A stretch of DNA of 64,000 nucleotides from Nitratireductor sp. GISD-1A_MAKvit (lineage in GTDB: Bacteria > Pseudomonadota > Alphaproteobacteria > Rhizobiales > Rhizobiaceae). The stretch is from assembly GCF_040819555.1 (NCBI RefSeq), contig NZ_CP161920.1:3099001-3163000 (forward strand), given 5' to 3'. Both the position numbers and the translations under genes were made by a program. The notes under the pieces were generated by a model, which saw only the letters and a list, made by a program, of their open reading frames with translations, ran no database searches and was not told the DNA's origin. Every line of letters starts with the position of its first letter. Position 1 is the stretch's first letter. Below, piece by piece: positions 1 to 9,999 of this stretch.

Positions 1-732
1 CGGCAGCGCCTTTCGGGCCCATGGATGGTCCTTGGCATCCACCGGTGGAATGAAGCGCCCCCGCGATGGTTCCTCCTCCCGCAGAATGCTGGCAAAGGGT
101 GAAGCCTTGGCATAATCGGGTTTCGGCGGCGCGTAGGCGGTCGCCAGAATGTCGGCATCGTCATTGTTGACAAGCGCCGCGATCGTCTTCGGTATCGCTG
201 GGTCGGCCTTGCGGTCGTGCTTCATGTAGAAGGCGGAGGCAATCCGCACCTCTTCACCCTTGATTTCGGGTTTCACGAAAGCCATGCGCTTTGCGTCCTG
301 CCGGGGCTTTTCAAGCAGGAAGCTGGTCTTTTCGAAGATCGTGCCCGCTTCGAACAGCCGGGGCGGCTGAACCGGAACGACCTGAACCAGCCGTCCCGTC
401 TTGTCGGCCCGGTTGATGCGCTCTTCATCCGGTGTCGTTCCGGTGAAGCCCTTCTTGCCACGAAAGGCAACCTTGCCGATGCCCGGCGCGCTCACGCCGG
501 AGCCTGAAATCGTGCCGGTCTTCAGATCACCATCGACAAAGGGCATCTCGGCCTGATGGACCGACCCCGCGACGGATTTTTCCACATAGGTTGCCCATCG
601 GGCGCCGCTGCCCTGTTCTCCGGCAACAAGCCCGACCATGTCCTGATGCGCGATTACATTCGGAAACCCGACCCAGAAGCCCAGCGCCACCACGAACGGC
701 GCCATGAATGAACGTGTTTCACTGCCCGCCAT
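1..732 (-). CDS. SleB/CwlJ-type cell wall hydrolase, N-terminal part (runs off the window)
   Basis: The frame is open from an ATG at 732 to the window edge (244 codons), so only the N-terminal part is present. It starts with a short signal-like segment (residues about 8-26, rich in A, V, F and G). A polar region follows with stretches I associate with rhizobial SleB-type hydrolases, such as SVAGSVHQAEMPF, IASAFYMKH and RFIPPVDAKDHPW. In those proteins this leader precedes the Hydrolase_2 catalytic domain, which would lie beyond position 1. The likely role is peptidoglycan hydrolysis in the envelope. The assignment rests on remembered family similarity of the leader, not on catalytic residues, which are not visible. 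Confidence 0.6.
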   Translation of the reverse strand, partial: MAGSETRSFMAPFVVALGFWVGFPNVIAHQDMVGLVAGEQGSGARWATYVEKSVAGSVHQAEMPFVDGDLKTGTISGSGVSAPGIGKVAFRGKKGFTGTTPDEERINRADKTGRLVQVVPVQPPRLFEAGTIFEKTSFLLEKPRQDAKRMAFVKPEIKGEEVRIASAFYMKHDRKADPAIPKTIAALVNNDDADILATAYAPPKPDYAKASPFASILREEEPSRGRFIPPVDAKDHPWARKALP

Positions 733-844
733 GCGCGGCACTCTTCCCGTCCGACAAAGCACCCACACTCTCCGATACGCAACTCAACCAATTTCGATAA
801 CCATATTTGGTTAACCTTGATCACTGGTTAACGCCGCTCGTCGG

Positions 845-880
845 CATAAAAGCAAACGGGCCCTGCATTGCAGGGCCCGT
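845..880 (-). terminator. Rho-independent terminator of the TPR-der unit
   Basis: A perfect 12-base stem (856-867 with 869-880, GC-rich) is followed on the minus strand by a T-rich tail at about 855-845. It lies 37 bases past the der stop codon and would end transcription of the minus-strand TPR-der pair. Confidence 0.8.
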
Positions 881-916
881 CGCGGTTTCGGTCGAAAGTT
901 GCGGATCGGCGCGCGC

Positions 917-2347
917 TCAGCGGCGCTTCTTTGCACGGCCCGCATAGGGGTTGTCGGAGGTGCGCAACGCCACACGGATCGGAACACCGGAAAGACTGAA
1001 CGTCTCGCGCAGCCCGTTGACCAGATAACGCACATAGGATTGCGGCATGGCTTCCGGCCGCGAACAAGACACCACGAAACCCGGTGGCCGCGTCTTGATC
1101 TGGGTGATGTATTTCACCTTCAGACGCCGCCCTGCGACAGCCGGCGGCGGGTGCTGTGCGACGGCCGCCTCGAGCCAACGGTTGAGACGCCCCGTGGAGA
1201 TGCGACTGTTCCAAGTGCGGTGCGTCTTCTCCACCGCCTCCATGAGTCGGTCGAAACCGCGCCCGGTTTCCGCCGAGATGGGCACGGCCTGCAACCCGCG
1301 CACCTGTGGCAGAAGCCGCGCCGTCTTCTCATGCAGTTCGGCAAGCGTCTCCTGCCGATCCTCGATCAGATCCCACTTGTTGAAGGCGATGACAGGTGCC
1401 CTGCCCTCGCGGATGATCAGGTCGGCAATCTGCAGGTCCTGTTTTTCAAACGGAATGGTCGCGTCGAAGACCACGATCACCACTTCGGCAAAGCGCACCG
1501 CGCGCAGACCGTCTGAAACGGAAAGCTTTTCCAGCTTTTCCTGAACCCGTGCCTTGCGGCGCATGCCGGCGGTGTCGAACAGCTTGATCTTGCGGTCGCG
1601 CCACTCCCAGTCGACCGAGATCGAATCGCGCGTGATGCCCGCCTCGGGGCCCGTCAGCATACGCTCTTCGCCAAGCAATGCGTTGATCAGGGTCGATTTG
1701 CCGACATTCGGGCGTCCGACAATGGCAATCCGCAGAGGCTTCGACGAATCATAGACTGCCTCTTCTTCGGAATCCGGCTCAACATCCTCGCCAACGGCAA
1801 TCTCATCGGTCGATACGATAACCGCTTCCGGCTCTTCGGCGAGCGCAACATCCTCGCCCAGCCCCTCGACAATCGCGTCACGCAGATCCGACATGCCCAG
1901 GCCATGCTCGGCCGAAACCTCGACCGGGTCGCCAAGGCCCAGTTCCCACGCGTCGAGAACCCCGCTGCGGGCGGCATTCACGTCCATCTTGTTGGCAACC
2001 AGAACCACGGGCTTGCCGCTTCGGCGCAGCACATTGGCAAATGTCGCATCATCCGGCATCACGCCGGCGCGGGCATCGATCATGAAGATCGCGATGTCAG
2101 CCTCTTCAATCGCCTGCTCGGTCTGTGCGCGCATGCGCCCTTCCAGAGAAGGAGCCGCAGCGCTTTCCAGTCCCGCCGTGTCGATAACCTCAAACCTCAG
2201 GTCCTGCAGCCTGGCAGGATGTGAACGGCGGTCGCGCGTCACCCCCGGCGTGTCGTCGACAATCGCCAGTCGACGCCCGGCAAGCCGGTTGAACAGCGTC
2301 GACTTGCCGACATTCGGACGGCCAATGATGGCGAGCTTGAAAGCCAT
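917..2347 (-). CDS. der: Ribosome-associated GTPase Der (EngA)
   Basis: A 476-residue protein with two tandem GTPase domains and a C-terminal KH-like domain, the architecture unique to Der/EngA, which helps assemble the 50S ribosomal subunit. Each domain has a P-loop GRPNVGKST (near residues 9 and 213), a DTAG motif (the second reads DTAGMRRK) and an NKxD motif (NKMD, NKWD). An acidic linker of about 40 residues separates them. The length is normal for alphaproteobacteria. It lies 20 bases after the TPR gene on the same strand, so the two are probably co-transcribed, and a strong terminator follows. Confidence 0.97.
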   Translation of the reverse strand: MAFKLAIIGRPNVGKSTLFNRLAGRRLAIVDDTPGVTRDRRSHPARLQDLRFEVIDTAGLESAAAPSLEGRMRAQTEQAIEEADIAIFMIDARAGVMPDDATFANVLRRSGKPVVLVANKMDVNAARSGVLDAWELGLGDPVEVSAEHGLGMSDLRDAIVEGLGEDVALAEEPEAVIVSTDEIAVGEDVEPDSEEEAVYDSSKPLRIAIVGRPNVGKSTLINALLGEERMLTGPEAGITRDSISVDWEWRDRKIKLFDTAGMRRKARVQEKLEKLSVSDGLRAVRFAEVVIVVFDATIPFEKQDLQIADLIIREGRAPVIAFNKWDLIEDRQETLAELHEKTARLLPQVRGLQAVPISAETGRGFDRLMEAVEKTHRTWNSRISTGRLNRWLEAAVAQHPPPAVAGRRLKVKYITQIKTRPPGFVVSCSRPEAMPQSYVRYLVNGLRETFSLSGVPIRVALRTSDNPYAGRAKKRR

Positions 2348-2367
2348 GGTGCTTCTTCAGGTTTCGT

Positions 2368-3033
2368 TTATTCGGCCGGGCCCGAACCGACGATCAGCTC
2401 GATCATCATTTCGGCGCGCTGGCGGGTGTTGCGCGGCGCTTCGGCATCGCTCGCAATCTGCTGGAAAAGCTGCAATGCGTCATCGCGCTTGCCTTCCTTC
2501 CAGGCTGCCAGCCCCAGCGCTTCACGCGCCGTGTGGCGCAACGCGTTGCCATCGGCCGTCAGGGTCTCCACCCGCGCCGAAACATCCGCATGTGAACCGT
2601 GATCCACGAGCAGGAGCCCCGAGCGCAGACGGGCAATATCGGCAATCACGTCGCTCACCGATCCATCGGCCGCAATCGCGTCGAATGCCGCAACGGCGCC
2701 ATCCACGTCGCCGTCATCGGCAAGAACCGTCGCCGAGCGCATGCGGGCGAGAAGCGGGTAAGAGCCGTAACCGCTCTCTTCCAGTTCCTCGAAGGCGGCA
2801 AGCGCCTCCTCCGTCTCGCCCTGACGCGCCAGGCCAAGCGCCTGCGAGAACGCGTCTCCCGATGCGTTCGCGCGTGACGACGTCCAGCGTTCATAGCCCA
2901 CATAGCCAGCCGTCGCGACCACGATCAACACGGCCGCGCCGATGGCCACAGGGCCAAAACGACGCCACAGGGATTTGAACTGATCCTGGCGGAGCTCTTC
3001 GTTGACTTCGCGAATGAAACTGTCGTCGGACAT
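2368..3033 (-). CDS. TPR-like membrane-anchored protein (YfgM-type, TPR_21)
   Basis: A 221-residue protein. A basic cytoplasmic N-terminus (about 28 residues) is followed by one transmembrane helix (about 29-47, rich in A, V and I). A periplasmic helical region with alanine-rich TPR-like repeats follows (for example GETEEALAAFEELEESGYG). This layout matches the YfgM-type family often encoded just upstream of der, whose E. coli member works with periplasmic chaperones and the Sec translocon. The 20-base gap to der supports a shared operon. The exact role in this organism is inferred. Confidence 0.85.
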   Translation of the reverse strand: MSDDSFIREVNEELRQDQFKSLWRRFGPVAIGAAVLIVVATAGYVGYERWTSSRANASGDAFSQALGLARQGETEEALAAFEELEESGYGSYPLLARMRSATVLADDGDVDGAVAAFDAIAADGSVSDVIADIARLRSGLLLVDHGSHADVSARVETLTADGNALRHTAREALGLAAWKEGKRDDALQLFQQIASDAEAPRNTRQRAEMMIELIVGSGPAE

Positions 3034-3247
3034 ATGCGACCCATGTTTGGCGGGAGGTCCCGCGCTTTTCCGGTTCCGGGCTTTTTAGACGAAATTTGCC
3101 GCCATGGAAGGGGGGGACGGCATTTCGTCCCGAATCATCTGCCTTGAATGTGCCGTAAGACTACAGGCTAGCACGTGCCGTTTCCAAAGTCGGCCATAAT
3201 TGTCATCTACCGCTGCCCCTCTGAATCGCATTCTGGATACGGCACTG

Positions 3248-4228
3248 ATGTTCAAATCAATGTGCGCCGGGCTCATGACCCTGGCGTCGACCACCCTCTG
3301 CTTTGCCGGTGAAACCGCGCAGACTCAATATGTAATCATTTCTTTCGACGGGGCACTGCATCTGGAACAGTGGGAGCGCAGCCGTGCTCTGGCCAGGGAA
3401 ACGGGCGCGCGTTTCACCTATTTTCTGTCCTGCGTCTATCTTCTGTCTCCAGAAACGCGCAAAGCCTACCAGGCGCCGGGCATGGCGCGTGGTCGCACCA
3501 ATGTCGGCAGTGGCTATTCGCGTGAGGATGTCGCCGGACGACTGTCACAGATATGGAGCGCCCGCTCGGAAGGCCACGAACTGGCCAGTCATGGCTGCGG
3601 GCATTTCGATGGCGGGAAATGGAGTGCCGACGACTGGTCGGCGGAGTTCGATCAGTTTTCCACCATCGTTGCCAATGCCTGGAAGCTGAACGGGATAGAG
3701 GGCGAGCCGCAGGGCTGGCAGGAATTCGCCCGTTCCGGGTTCCGCGGGTTCCGGGCGCCTTATCTTTCCACCAGCAAGGGGCTTTTCAGAACGCTGGAGA
3801 ACAAGGGGTTTGCCTATGATGCAAGCACGGTTTCCAGCGGACCGGCGATTCCTGAGAAACGCAATGGCGTCACCCGGTTCTCTCTTCCTCTCATTCCGGA
3901 GGGGCCGCGAGACAGGCAGGTCATCGCCATGGATTACAATCTTTATGTCCGTCATTCCGGTGGAAAGGAGAAGCCAGAAGCGGCTTCCGCCTTCGAACAG
4001 CGCGCCTATGAGGCGTTCATGGCATCGTTCGAGAAGGAGTATGCCGGTCGTCGCACTCCCATGCAGCTCGGCTTCCATTTCACGCTCATGAATGAGGGAG
4101 CCTACTGGAATGCACTGGAACGCTTCGCCCGCAATGTGTGCGTGAGAGCCGATGTGAAATGCGTGAGCTACCAGACATATCTGGAAGCCGTCTCCGACAG
4201 GGCGCCCGCGGCCCAGGGCGGCACCTGA
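3248..4228 (+). CDS. Secreted polysaccharide deacetylase-like protein
   Basis: Translated from the ATG at 3248, the 326-residue product begins with a clear signal peptide (MFKSMCAGLMTLASTTLCFA, then GETA). An in-frame start 48 bases upstream would add a non-signal leader and was not chosen. NodB-like features are present: SFDG near residue 34, SHGCGHFDGG as the metal-binding HxxxH region, FRAPY as motif 3, and GFHFTL near the C-terminus. The usual first motif TFDDG has only one aspartate here (SFDGA), so catalysis may differ or be lost. It is probably periplasmic or secreted. It stands alone and converges on the BCCT transporter. Confidence 0.75.
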   Translation: MFKSMCAGLMTLASTTLCFAGETAQTQYVIISFDGALHLEQWERSRALARETGARFTYFLSCVYLLSPETRKAYQAPGMARGRTNVGSGYSREDVAGRLSQIWSARSEGHELASHGCGHFDGGKWSADDWSAEFDQFSTIVANAWKLNGIEGEPQGWQEFARSGFRGFRAPYLSTSKGLFRTLENKGFAYDASTVSSGPAIPEKRNGVTRFSLPLIPEGPRDRQVIAMDYNLYVRHSGGKEKPEAASAFEQRAYEAFMASFEKEYAGRRTPMQLGFHFTLMNEGAYWNALERFARNVCVRADVKCVSYQTYLEAVSDRAPAAQGGT

Positions 4229-4235
4229 AAAGGTT

Positions 4236-4266
4236 CAGGCCCGGCGGTTGGTGCCGCCGGGGCCTG
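4236..4266. terminator. Possible bidirectional terminator hairpin
   Basis: A GC-rich inverted repeat (about 12-base arms with one bulge, AGGCCC-GGCGG against CCGCCGGGGCCT) sits between the convergent deacetylase-like and BCCT genes. It lacks a strong T-tract on either side, so it is only a plausible terminator. Confidence 0.4.
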
Positions 4267-4287
4267 TCCTGCAGATCCTGCGGGTGG

Positions 4288-5877
4288 TCAGTTCCCGCTC
4301 TCCCTTTCCTGACGCAATGCCTTGTAGGTGGCATAGAGCATCACCATCAGAAGAATGGCGAACGGAAAGCCGGTCGCAATGGCGCCCGCCTGAAGTGCCG
4401 CCAGGCCGCCGCCGAGCAGCAGCACGATCGCAACAAGCCCCTCGAACAGTGCCCAGAACACGCGCTGTGCCACCGGCGCGTCGATCTTGCCGCCGGCGGT
4501 GATTGTATCGATGACCAGCGACCCCGAATCCGACGATGTCACGAAGAACACGATTACCAGCACAATGCCGATCAGCGAGCTGATGCCGGCAAGCGGAAGG
4601 TCGGCCAGCATGGCGAACAGGGAGAGTTCGGGCACATAGTCGACAACCGTGTCCTGAACCCCCGTATAGCCTTGGGCCAGAAACTGTTCCATCGCCGTGC
4701 CGCCAAACGTGGTCATCCACAGAATGGAGACAAGCGTCGGGATGATCAGCACGCAGGTAATGAATTCCCGAACGGTGCGCCCCTTCGAAACGCGGGCGAT
4801 GAACATGCCCACAAAAGGTGACCAGGAAATCCACCAGGCCCAGTAGAACGTGGTCCAGCCATGCATGAAGCCGGTGTCTTCGCGACCAATCCAGTTCGAA
4901 AGCTGCGGCAGTTCCTTCACATAGGACCAGGTGTTGGAAAAGAAGCCGGTGATGATGGCCAGCGTCGGGCCGAAAAGGATGACGAAGAGCAGAAGAAGGA
5001 TCGCCAGGACCATGTTGATCTCCGACAGCCGCTTCACGCCGGCATCCAGCCCCGCAACCACGGAGATCAGGGCCACGCCGGTAATGCCCATGATCAGCAG
5101 AACCTTGACCGTGTCGGTGTTGGGCACGCCATAAAGTTCGTTGAGGCCGGCCAGCGCCTGGGAAGCGCCGAAGCCCAGCGATGTGGCGAGGCCGAACAGG
5201 GTGGCGAAAACCGCCATGATATCGATCAGGTGACCGGCCCAGCCGCGCACACGCTCGCCCAGTATGGGATAGAAGGCCGATCGGATGGAGAGCGGCAGGC
5301 CCTTGTTATAGGCTGCCAGCGATAGCGAAAGCGCAAGAACGGCGTAGATCGCCCAGGGGTGAAGCCCCCAATGGAAGATCGTGGCGGCCATGCCCATCTC
5401 GCGCGCCGCCGGTACTGCGCTGGCGACAAGTTCGCCGTCTGCCAGCGGCGCCTCGAGGCCAAGCGGCGGATTGTTGAAGTGATACATCGGCTCCAGCACG
5501 CCGAAAAACATCAGGCCGATGCCCATGCCGGCGGCGAAAAGCATGGCAAACCAGCCGGAGTAGGAATACTCGGGAACGGCATCCTTGCCTCCCAGCCTCA
5601 CCTTGCCGAGCGGCGTGAACGCCACAACGATGCAAAACAGCACGAAAAGATTTGCCGACAGCATGAAGACCCAGTCGAAGGTCGAGGTCAGCCAGACACG
5701 CAGACCGCCCAGAATGCTGCCTGCCGAATCTCGGAAAATCAGTGTGATGATCACGAATGCGACAATCAGCACGGCCGAAATGAAGAAAACGGGGTTGTGA
5801 ACGTCGAGACCGAGCAGACGTATATTGTCCTGCCCCGGTTCGAGCCCGTGGTCCTCCTCGATGATATCGTTTGACAT
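4288..5877 (-). CDS. BCCT-family (betaine/carnitine/choline) transporter
   Basis: A 529-residue membrane protein with about 12 hydrophobic segments, the usual size for the family. Diagnostic stretches include GMGIGLMFFGVLEP and the tryptophan-rich TFYWAWWISWSPFVGMFIARVS with the following RTVREF, which line the substrate site in BCCT carriers. These are secondary transporters in the inner membrane that take up glycine betaine, choline or carnitine for osmoprotection or catabolism. Substrate cannot be assigned from sequence alone. A GGAG ribosome site lies six bases before the ATG. No betaine catabolic genes are adjacent, so a general osmoprotectant role is the default guess. Confidence 0.92.
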   Translation of the reverse strand: MSNDIIEEDHGLEPGQDNIRLLGLDVHNPVFFISAVLIVAFVIITLIFRDSAGSILGGLRVWLTSTFDWVFMLSANLFVLFCIVVAFTPLGKVRLGGKDAVPEYSYSGWFAMLFAAGMGIGLMFFGVLEPMYHFNNPPLGLEAPLADGELVASAVPAAREMGMAATIFHWGLHPWAIYAVLALSLSLAAYNKGLPLSIRSAFYPILGERVRGWAGHLIDIMAVFATLFGLATSLGFGASQALAGLNELYGVPNTDTVKVLLIMGITGVALISVVAGLDAGVKRLSEINMVLAILLLLFVILFGPTLAIITGFFSNTWSYVKELPQLSNWIGREDTGFMHGWTTFYWAWWISWSPFVGMFIARVSKGRTVREFITCVLIIPTLVSILWMTTFGGTAMEQFLAQGYTGVQDTVVDYVPELSLFAMLADLPLAGISSLIGIVLVIVFFVTSSDSGSLVIDTITAGGKIDAPVAQRVFWALFEGLVAIVLLLGGGLAALQAGAIATGFPFAILLMVMLYATYKALRQERESGN

Positions 5878-6297
5878 GTTTCACTCCATCTCTGTCCTGG
5901 GCTGGAAGCAAACGACGGAATGGTCGCCCACCACCGGAACACTTCTCCACACGGTCGACGGTGGCCCAAAAGCACAAGCGCTTGTTGTCTGTATGCGACC
6001 TTGAGCGTGTGAATTGAGACCAGACTCGGGCAAATGGAAGGCAGATGGAACCCCATTCGACAAAATTTTGCCTGAAAAACGCCCAACTTCCTGCCGCGGT
6101 AGAAGTTCTGCACCGTTTTTTGCCTGCCAATTGGTCAGACAATGCGAGAAATCGATAAAAACTGAGCTTGTCTTACGAAGTTTTGCCGGGTTTCATGTGC
6201 ATGCTATATGGCTATAGGGACATCATTTCATGCGGCTTCAGATGGAACCAAATTGATATCTGCCGCTTATGAACACTGCATAGATTGGAAAGGATCC
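5878..6297. other. Intergenic region between divergent BCCT and lipoprotein genes
   Basis: About 420 bases with no credible gene. It is less GC-rich than its flanks and must hold promoters for both divergent genes. I see no clear inverted repeat or recognisable operator. Confidence 0.4.
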
Positions 6298-6567
6298 ATG
6301 AAAAAATCACTGCTTCTCGTACCGGCGCTTCTTCTTGGCGTCGCAGCCTGCACCCCCACGCAGCAGGGTGCGGCTTTCGGCGGCGCCAGCGGTGCTGCCA
6401 TCGGCGCACTCGCGTCCGGCAACAAGGTTGAAGGTGCAATCGTCGGCGGTGCCATCGGCACCGTAGCGGGTGCTCTCATCGGCCGCGCGTCGGAAAACAG
6501 CAACCGCTGCATCTACCGCGACGAGTACGGTCGCCGCTACGAAGCGCGTTGCCCGCGCGGGTACTGA
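6298..6567 (+). CDS. Small glycine-zipper outer-membrane lipoprotein
   Basis: An 89-residue protein. A lipoprotein signal (MKKSLLLVPALLLGVAAC) ends at a lipobox cysteine at residue 18. A glycine/alanine-rich zipper follows (AAFGGASGAAIGALASG and VGGAIGTVAGALIG), typical of YmgG-like and Gly-zipper_2TM proteins. The tail RCIYRDEYGRRYEARCPRGY is conserved in style in rhizobial members and contains two cysteines. AAAGGA lies just upstream of the ATG. An in-frame upstream start at 6208 would bury the signal peptide and was rejected. It is likely a small envelope protein of unknown function. Confidence 0.82.
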   Translation: MKKSLLLVPALLLGVAACTPTQQGAAFGGASGAAIGALASGNKVEGAIVGGAIGTVAGALIGRASENSNRCIYRDEYGRRYEARCPRGY

Positions 6568-6609
6568 CGCGACAAGGCGGCTGCGGACCTTCCGCAGACA
6601 CACGCTCTC

Positions 6610-6648
6610 GGGCCGGGATGTGAAATGCATCCCGGCCCTTTTCGTTTC
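6610..6648 (+). terminator. Rho-independent terminator after the lipoprotein gene
   Basis: An 11-base perfect stem, GGGCCGGGATG (6610-6620) with CATCCCGGCCC (6628-6638), is followed by TTTTCGTTT. It sits about 40 bases after the lipoprotein stop. Confidence 0.88.
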
Positions 6649-6870
6649 GGCATGGTGTCATGGCCCCTGCGCCGTGCCGGCAACACACATGCTCCTGTGG
6701 TGTATGCCGGCAGCGGGTCTGCCTCTCCTCGCCTTTGGCCCGGATCCGGTTCAGGCATCGGCAGACGCCCGTGGACAATATGCGCGTGAAACCCTCCTGA
6801 ACCGCCCTGGTCCACGCCCCGGGGCACCCCTGTGAACATCACGCTCCACAGACGCCTCCACCGCGTCGAA

Positions 6871-6884
6871 TTGACTTTTGTCAA
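6871..6884. promoter_or_regulatory. Putative operator TTGAC-N4-GTCAA upstream of the SorC-type regulator
   Basis: The stretch 6870-6885 reads ATTGAC TTTT GTCAAT, with perfectly symmetric 6-base arms. It lies 33 bases before the regulator's start codon. The same layout recurs at 25210, and a related palindrome sits at 14138-14166. This points to an autoregulated operator of the SorC-family protein encoded next to it. The rest of 6649-6916 shows no other feature. Confidence 0.6.
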
Positions 6885-6916
6885 TCGCCGTGAATAATGT
6901 CGAAAGGAGGCGCGGA

Positions 6917-7882
6917 ATGGCTTATCGTCCTGCAGACCAGATCATACACAAGGCCGCCTGGCTATATTACACGCACGGCCTGCGTCAGGACGAGGTGGCG
7001 CAGCGGCTCAACATTTCGCGCGCGTCGGTGGCGCTCTATCTGCGCAAGGCCCGCGAGGCCGGCATCGTCAACATCTCCACGTCCACCCACCTCTTCAGCG
7101 GCGAGCGTCTCGCCCGCCAGATGGAAGATGCGTTCGGGCTCGAAGCCGTGTGGCTTGTGGGGGAGGATTCCCTTTCGCCCTCGCCGGCTGCAGAAATCCC
7201 GACACTGGCTGCCAATGTCTTTCTCGAAATGGTCGAGAATGGCAATCAGGTCTGCGTTGCCTGGGGCCGCACCGTCTACGACATCGCCGACGCCATGAGC
7301 TATGCCGACCGCGAAGGTGTGACGGTTGTGGAAATGTGCGGCAATCTCGGCTCGCCCTATGCCTATCGCCCCGACCAGTGCACCATGGAAATCGCCCGGC
7401 GGCTCAACGCCAAGGGCCTCAATTTCTATGCCCCCCTTGTTCTGAGCACCGAGGAACTGGCGTGCGCCCTGCGCGAAGAGCCCGTCATCCGCGAACAGCT
7501 CGACGGTATCGGCGAATGCGATCTGGCCCTCTTCACGGTCGGCGCGCTCGATACCGACAGCCACGTCATCAAATGTGGCGCCCTCAGCATCGACGAGCTG
7601 GAAAAGCTGAAAGGCATGGGGGCCACCGGTGTCATCGCCGGCCAGATCATCACCGCGGATGGCAAATTGCTCGACTGTGACTACAACAGGCGCATGATCT
7701 CGGCCGATTTCGATGCCATCCGCGCCATACCGAAGCGCCTGATGGTGGTGCAGGAGGACGAGAAACTCGAACCTCTGAAGGCCGCCATCGCCGGTCGTTT
7801 CTTCACCCATCTGGTCACCACCTCCTCCATGGCGACAGCGCTTTTGAAGCACCATGCCGCCAGTGAACCCACGCCGGCCTGA
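6917..7882 (+). CDS. SorC/DeoR-family sugar-binding transcriptional regulator
   Basis: A 321-residue protein from the ATG at 6917, which has a strong AAAGGAGG ribosome site; a start 39 bases upstream is possible but lacks one. An N-terminal helix-turn-helix (about residues 20-45: LRQDEVAQRLNISRASVALY) is followed by a SorC-type effector domain, a sugar-phosphate isomerase-like fold. Visible stretches include VAWGRTVYDIADAM, GNLGSP and TVGALD. SorC regulators usually bind a phosphorylated sugar. It is the first gene of a unit with the aldolase/dehydrogenase fusion 44 bases downstream, so the likely effector is a pentose 1-phosphate or ketose 1-phosphate of this pathway. That effector is an inference. 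Confidence 0.88.
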   Translation: MAYRPADQIIHKAAWLYYTHGLRQDEVAQRLNISRASVALYLRKAREAGIVNISTSTHLFSGERLARQMEDAFGLEAVWLVGEDSLSPSPAAEIPTLAANVFLEMVENGNQVCVAWGRTVYDIADAMSYADREGVTVVEMCGNLGSPYAYRPDQCTMEIARRLNAKGLNFYAPLVLSTEELACALREEPVIREQLDGIGECDLALFTVGALDTDSHVIKCGALSIDELEKLKGMGATGVIAGQIITADGKLLDCDYNRRMISADFDAIRAIPKRLMVVQEDEKLEPLKAAIAGRFFTHLVTTSSMATALLKHHAASEPTPA

Positions 7883-7926
7883 TCCTCGCCGGCAAGCGCA
7901 ACCCTTCAAGACGATACAGGACTGAC

Positions 7927-9982
7927 ATGCAGAACCTCTGGAAAGACAGCGAAGCCGAAACGCTCGTCGAGCACTACGCCGCAAAGGGCGTCGACCGCGA
8001 TCTGGCGCTGCGCGTTTACACGACGCGACTTCTCGGCGGCGAGCCGCGCCTTGTCCTGCATGGCGGCGGCAACACCTCACTCAAAAGCAAGGCCACCGAC
8101 ATTCTGGGCCGCGAATATGATGTCCTTTGCGTCAAGGGCAGCGGCTGGGACATGGGCGTGATCGAGCCCGAAGGGCCTGCCCGCCGTGAAAATGGACGCG
8201 CTCCTTGCTGCCCGCAAGCTCGATGCGCTGGCGGACGAAGACATGGTCGCCATGCAGCGCGCCAACCTCATCGATCCGGGTTCTCCGAACCCCTCCATCG
8301 AGACGCTGCTGCACGCCTTCCTGCCGCACAAATTCGTCGATCACACCCACTCGACCGCCATCCTCGCGCTGGTCGATCAGGAGGATTCCGAAGCGCTCTG
8401 CAAAAAGGTCTTTGGCAACCGGCTGGGCTTCGTGCCCTATATCAAGCCGGGCTTCGACCTCGCCAAGGAAGCCGCCGACATTTATGACAAGAACCCGTCC
8501 GTCGAGGGCCTGATCCTCGACAAGCACGGCATCTTCACCTTCGCCGAAGACGCCAAGACGGCTTACGATCTCATGATCGAGTTCGTCACCATGGCCGAGG
8601 ATTACGTGGCCAAGAACGGCAAGGCGCCGTTCAAGCCCGTGGCGCTGCCAAAGGAACTCGCCACTCCGTCCGAGATCATGCCCTATCTGCGTGGCGCGAT
8701 CGCCATTGACGAGGGCGAGGGCAAATATGGCCGCATGGTCTGCGATTTCCGCACCTCGCCGAAAATCCTCGACTATGTGAACGCCGACACGGCCGAAGAG
8801 CTCGCCACCCGCGGTGTCTCCACGCCCGACCTGTCGATCCGCATCAAGACCGGCCCCATGGTGCTGCCCGCGCCCGAAGCCGGCAAGCTCGATGAGTATG
8901 GCAAGGTGATCCGCGAAAAAGTCGCCGAGTTCTCTGCCCGCTACAAGGACTATTTCGAGACCAACAACGCCGCCGACGATGTCGAACGCACCATGCTCGA
9001 CACCATGCCGCGCCTGACGCTGGTGCGCGGTCTTGGTCTCATCGGCCATGGCCGCAGCATGAAGGAGGCGAAGATCGCCGCCGATGTGGGCGAGATGCTG
9101 GTGGAAGCCGTCACCGGCGCCGAGGCCATCGGCACGTTCCATCCGCTGGCGCTTTCCGACCTCTTCGAGCTCGAATACTGGTCGCTCGAGCAGGCCAAGC
9201 TCGCCTCCAACAAGCCCAAGCCGCTGTCCGGCCAGGTCACGCTGGTCACCGGCGGCGCTGGCGCAATCGGTGCCGCCACGGCGAAGCTCTTTGCCTCGCA
9301 GGGCGCGCATGTGGTCGTCGTCGACATGTACGCCGACAAGGCCGAAGAGGTCGCGAAATCAATCGGCAATGCCGCCATCGGTATCGGTGCCGACGTCACG
9401 GATTCCGCAGCCGTTCGCGCCGCCTTCGATAAGGCGCGCGACGTGTTCGGCGGCGTCGATATCGTCGTCTCCAATGCGGGTGCGGCCTGGGAAGGCAGGA
9501 TCGGCGAGCTGGAAGACGCCACGCTGCGCAAGAGTTTCGAGCTCAATTTCTTCGCCCATCAGAGCGTGGCGCAGAATGCGGTGCGCCTCTTCAAACAGCA
9601 GGGCACGGGCGGCGTTCTGCTCTTCAACGCCTCCAAGCAGGCGGTCAATCCGGGCGCGAATTTCGGCGCTTACGGCCTGCCCAAAGCGGCAACGCTGTTC
9701 CTCTCGCGCCAATATGCGCTGGATTACGGCTCCATCGGGGTGCGTTCCAACGCAGTCAACGCCGACCGCATCCGTTCCGGCCTCCTGACCAGCGAGATGA
9801 TCGCCAACCGCTCCACCGCGCGCGGCGTTTCGGAGAAGGATTATATGGGCGGCAATCTTCTGGGCCTTGAAGTGCGCGCGGAAGACGTCGCTCAGGCCTT
9901 CCTCAACCACGCCCTCGCCGAGCGCACCACCGCCGACGTCACCACCGTCGACGGCGGCAACATCGCAGCAGCGCTGCGCTGA
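7927..9982 (+). CDS. Bifunctional class II aldolase / short-chain dehydrogenase (RhaD-ADH type), frameshifted in this sequence
   Basis: A fusion of a class II aldolase domain (about residues 1-400) and an SDR domain (about 425-684). Aldolase signs are LHGGGNTS, the metal-binding DHTHST and LDKHGIFTF. SDR signs are TGGAGAIG for NAD(P) binding, NASK, and YGLPK as the catalytic YxxxK. This is the architecture of rhamnulose-1-phosphate aldolase/alcohol dehydrogenase fusions. The frame breaks at the GGG run 8173-8175; removing one G restores a 684-residue protein (EPEG joined to LPAVKM). No rhamnose kinase or isomerase is nearby. Beside mtnK and mtnA, the better guess is cleavage of methylthioribulose 1-phosphate or 5-deoxyribulose 1-phosphate to DHAP and an aldehyde, which the SDR half would oxidise or reduce. 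Confidence 0.85.
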
Positions 9983-9999
9983 TATAGAAAAACCGGCAG

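Noticed and set aside
7927..9982. Rhamnose catabolism by the aldolase/dehydrogenase fusion
   Set aside because: No rhamnose isomerase, kinase or mutarotase gene is present, whereas mtnK and mtnA and a shared operator motif are close by. It is kept as an alternative, not the main call.
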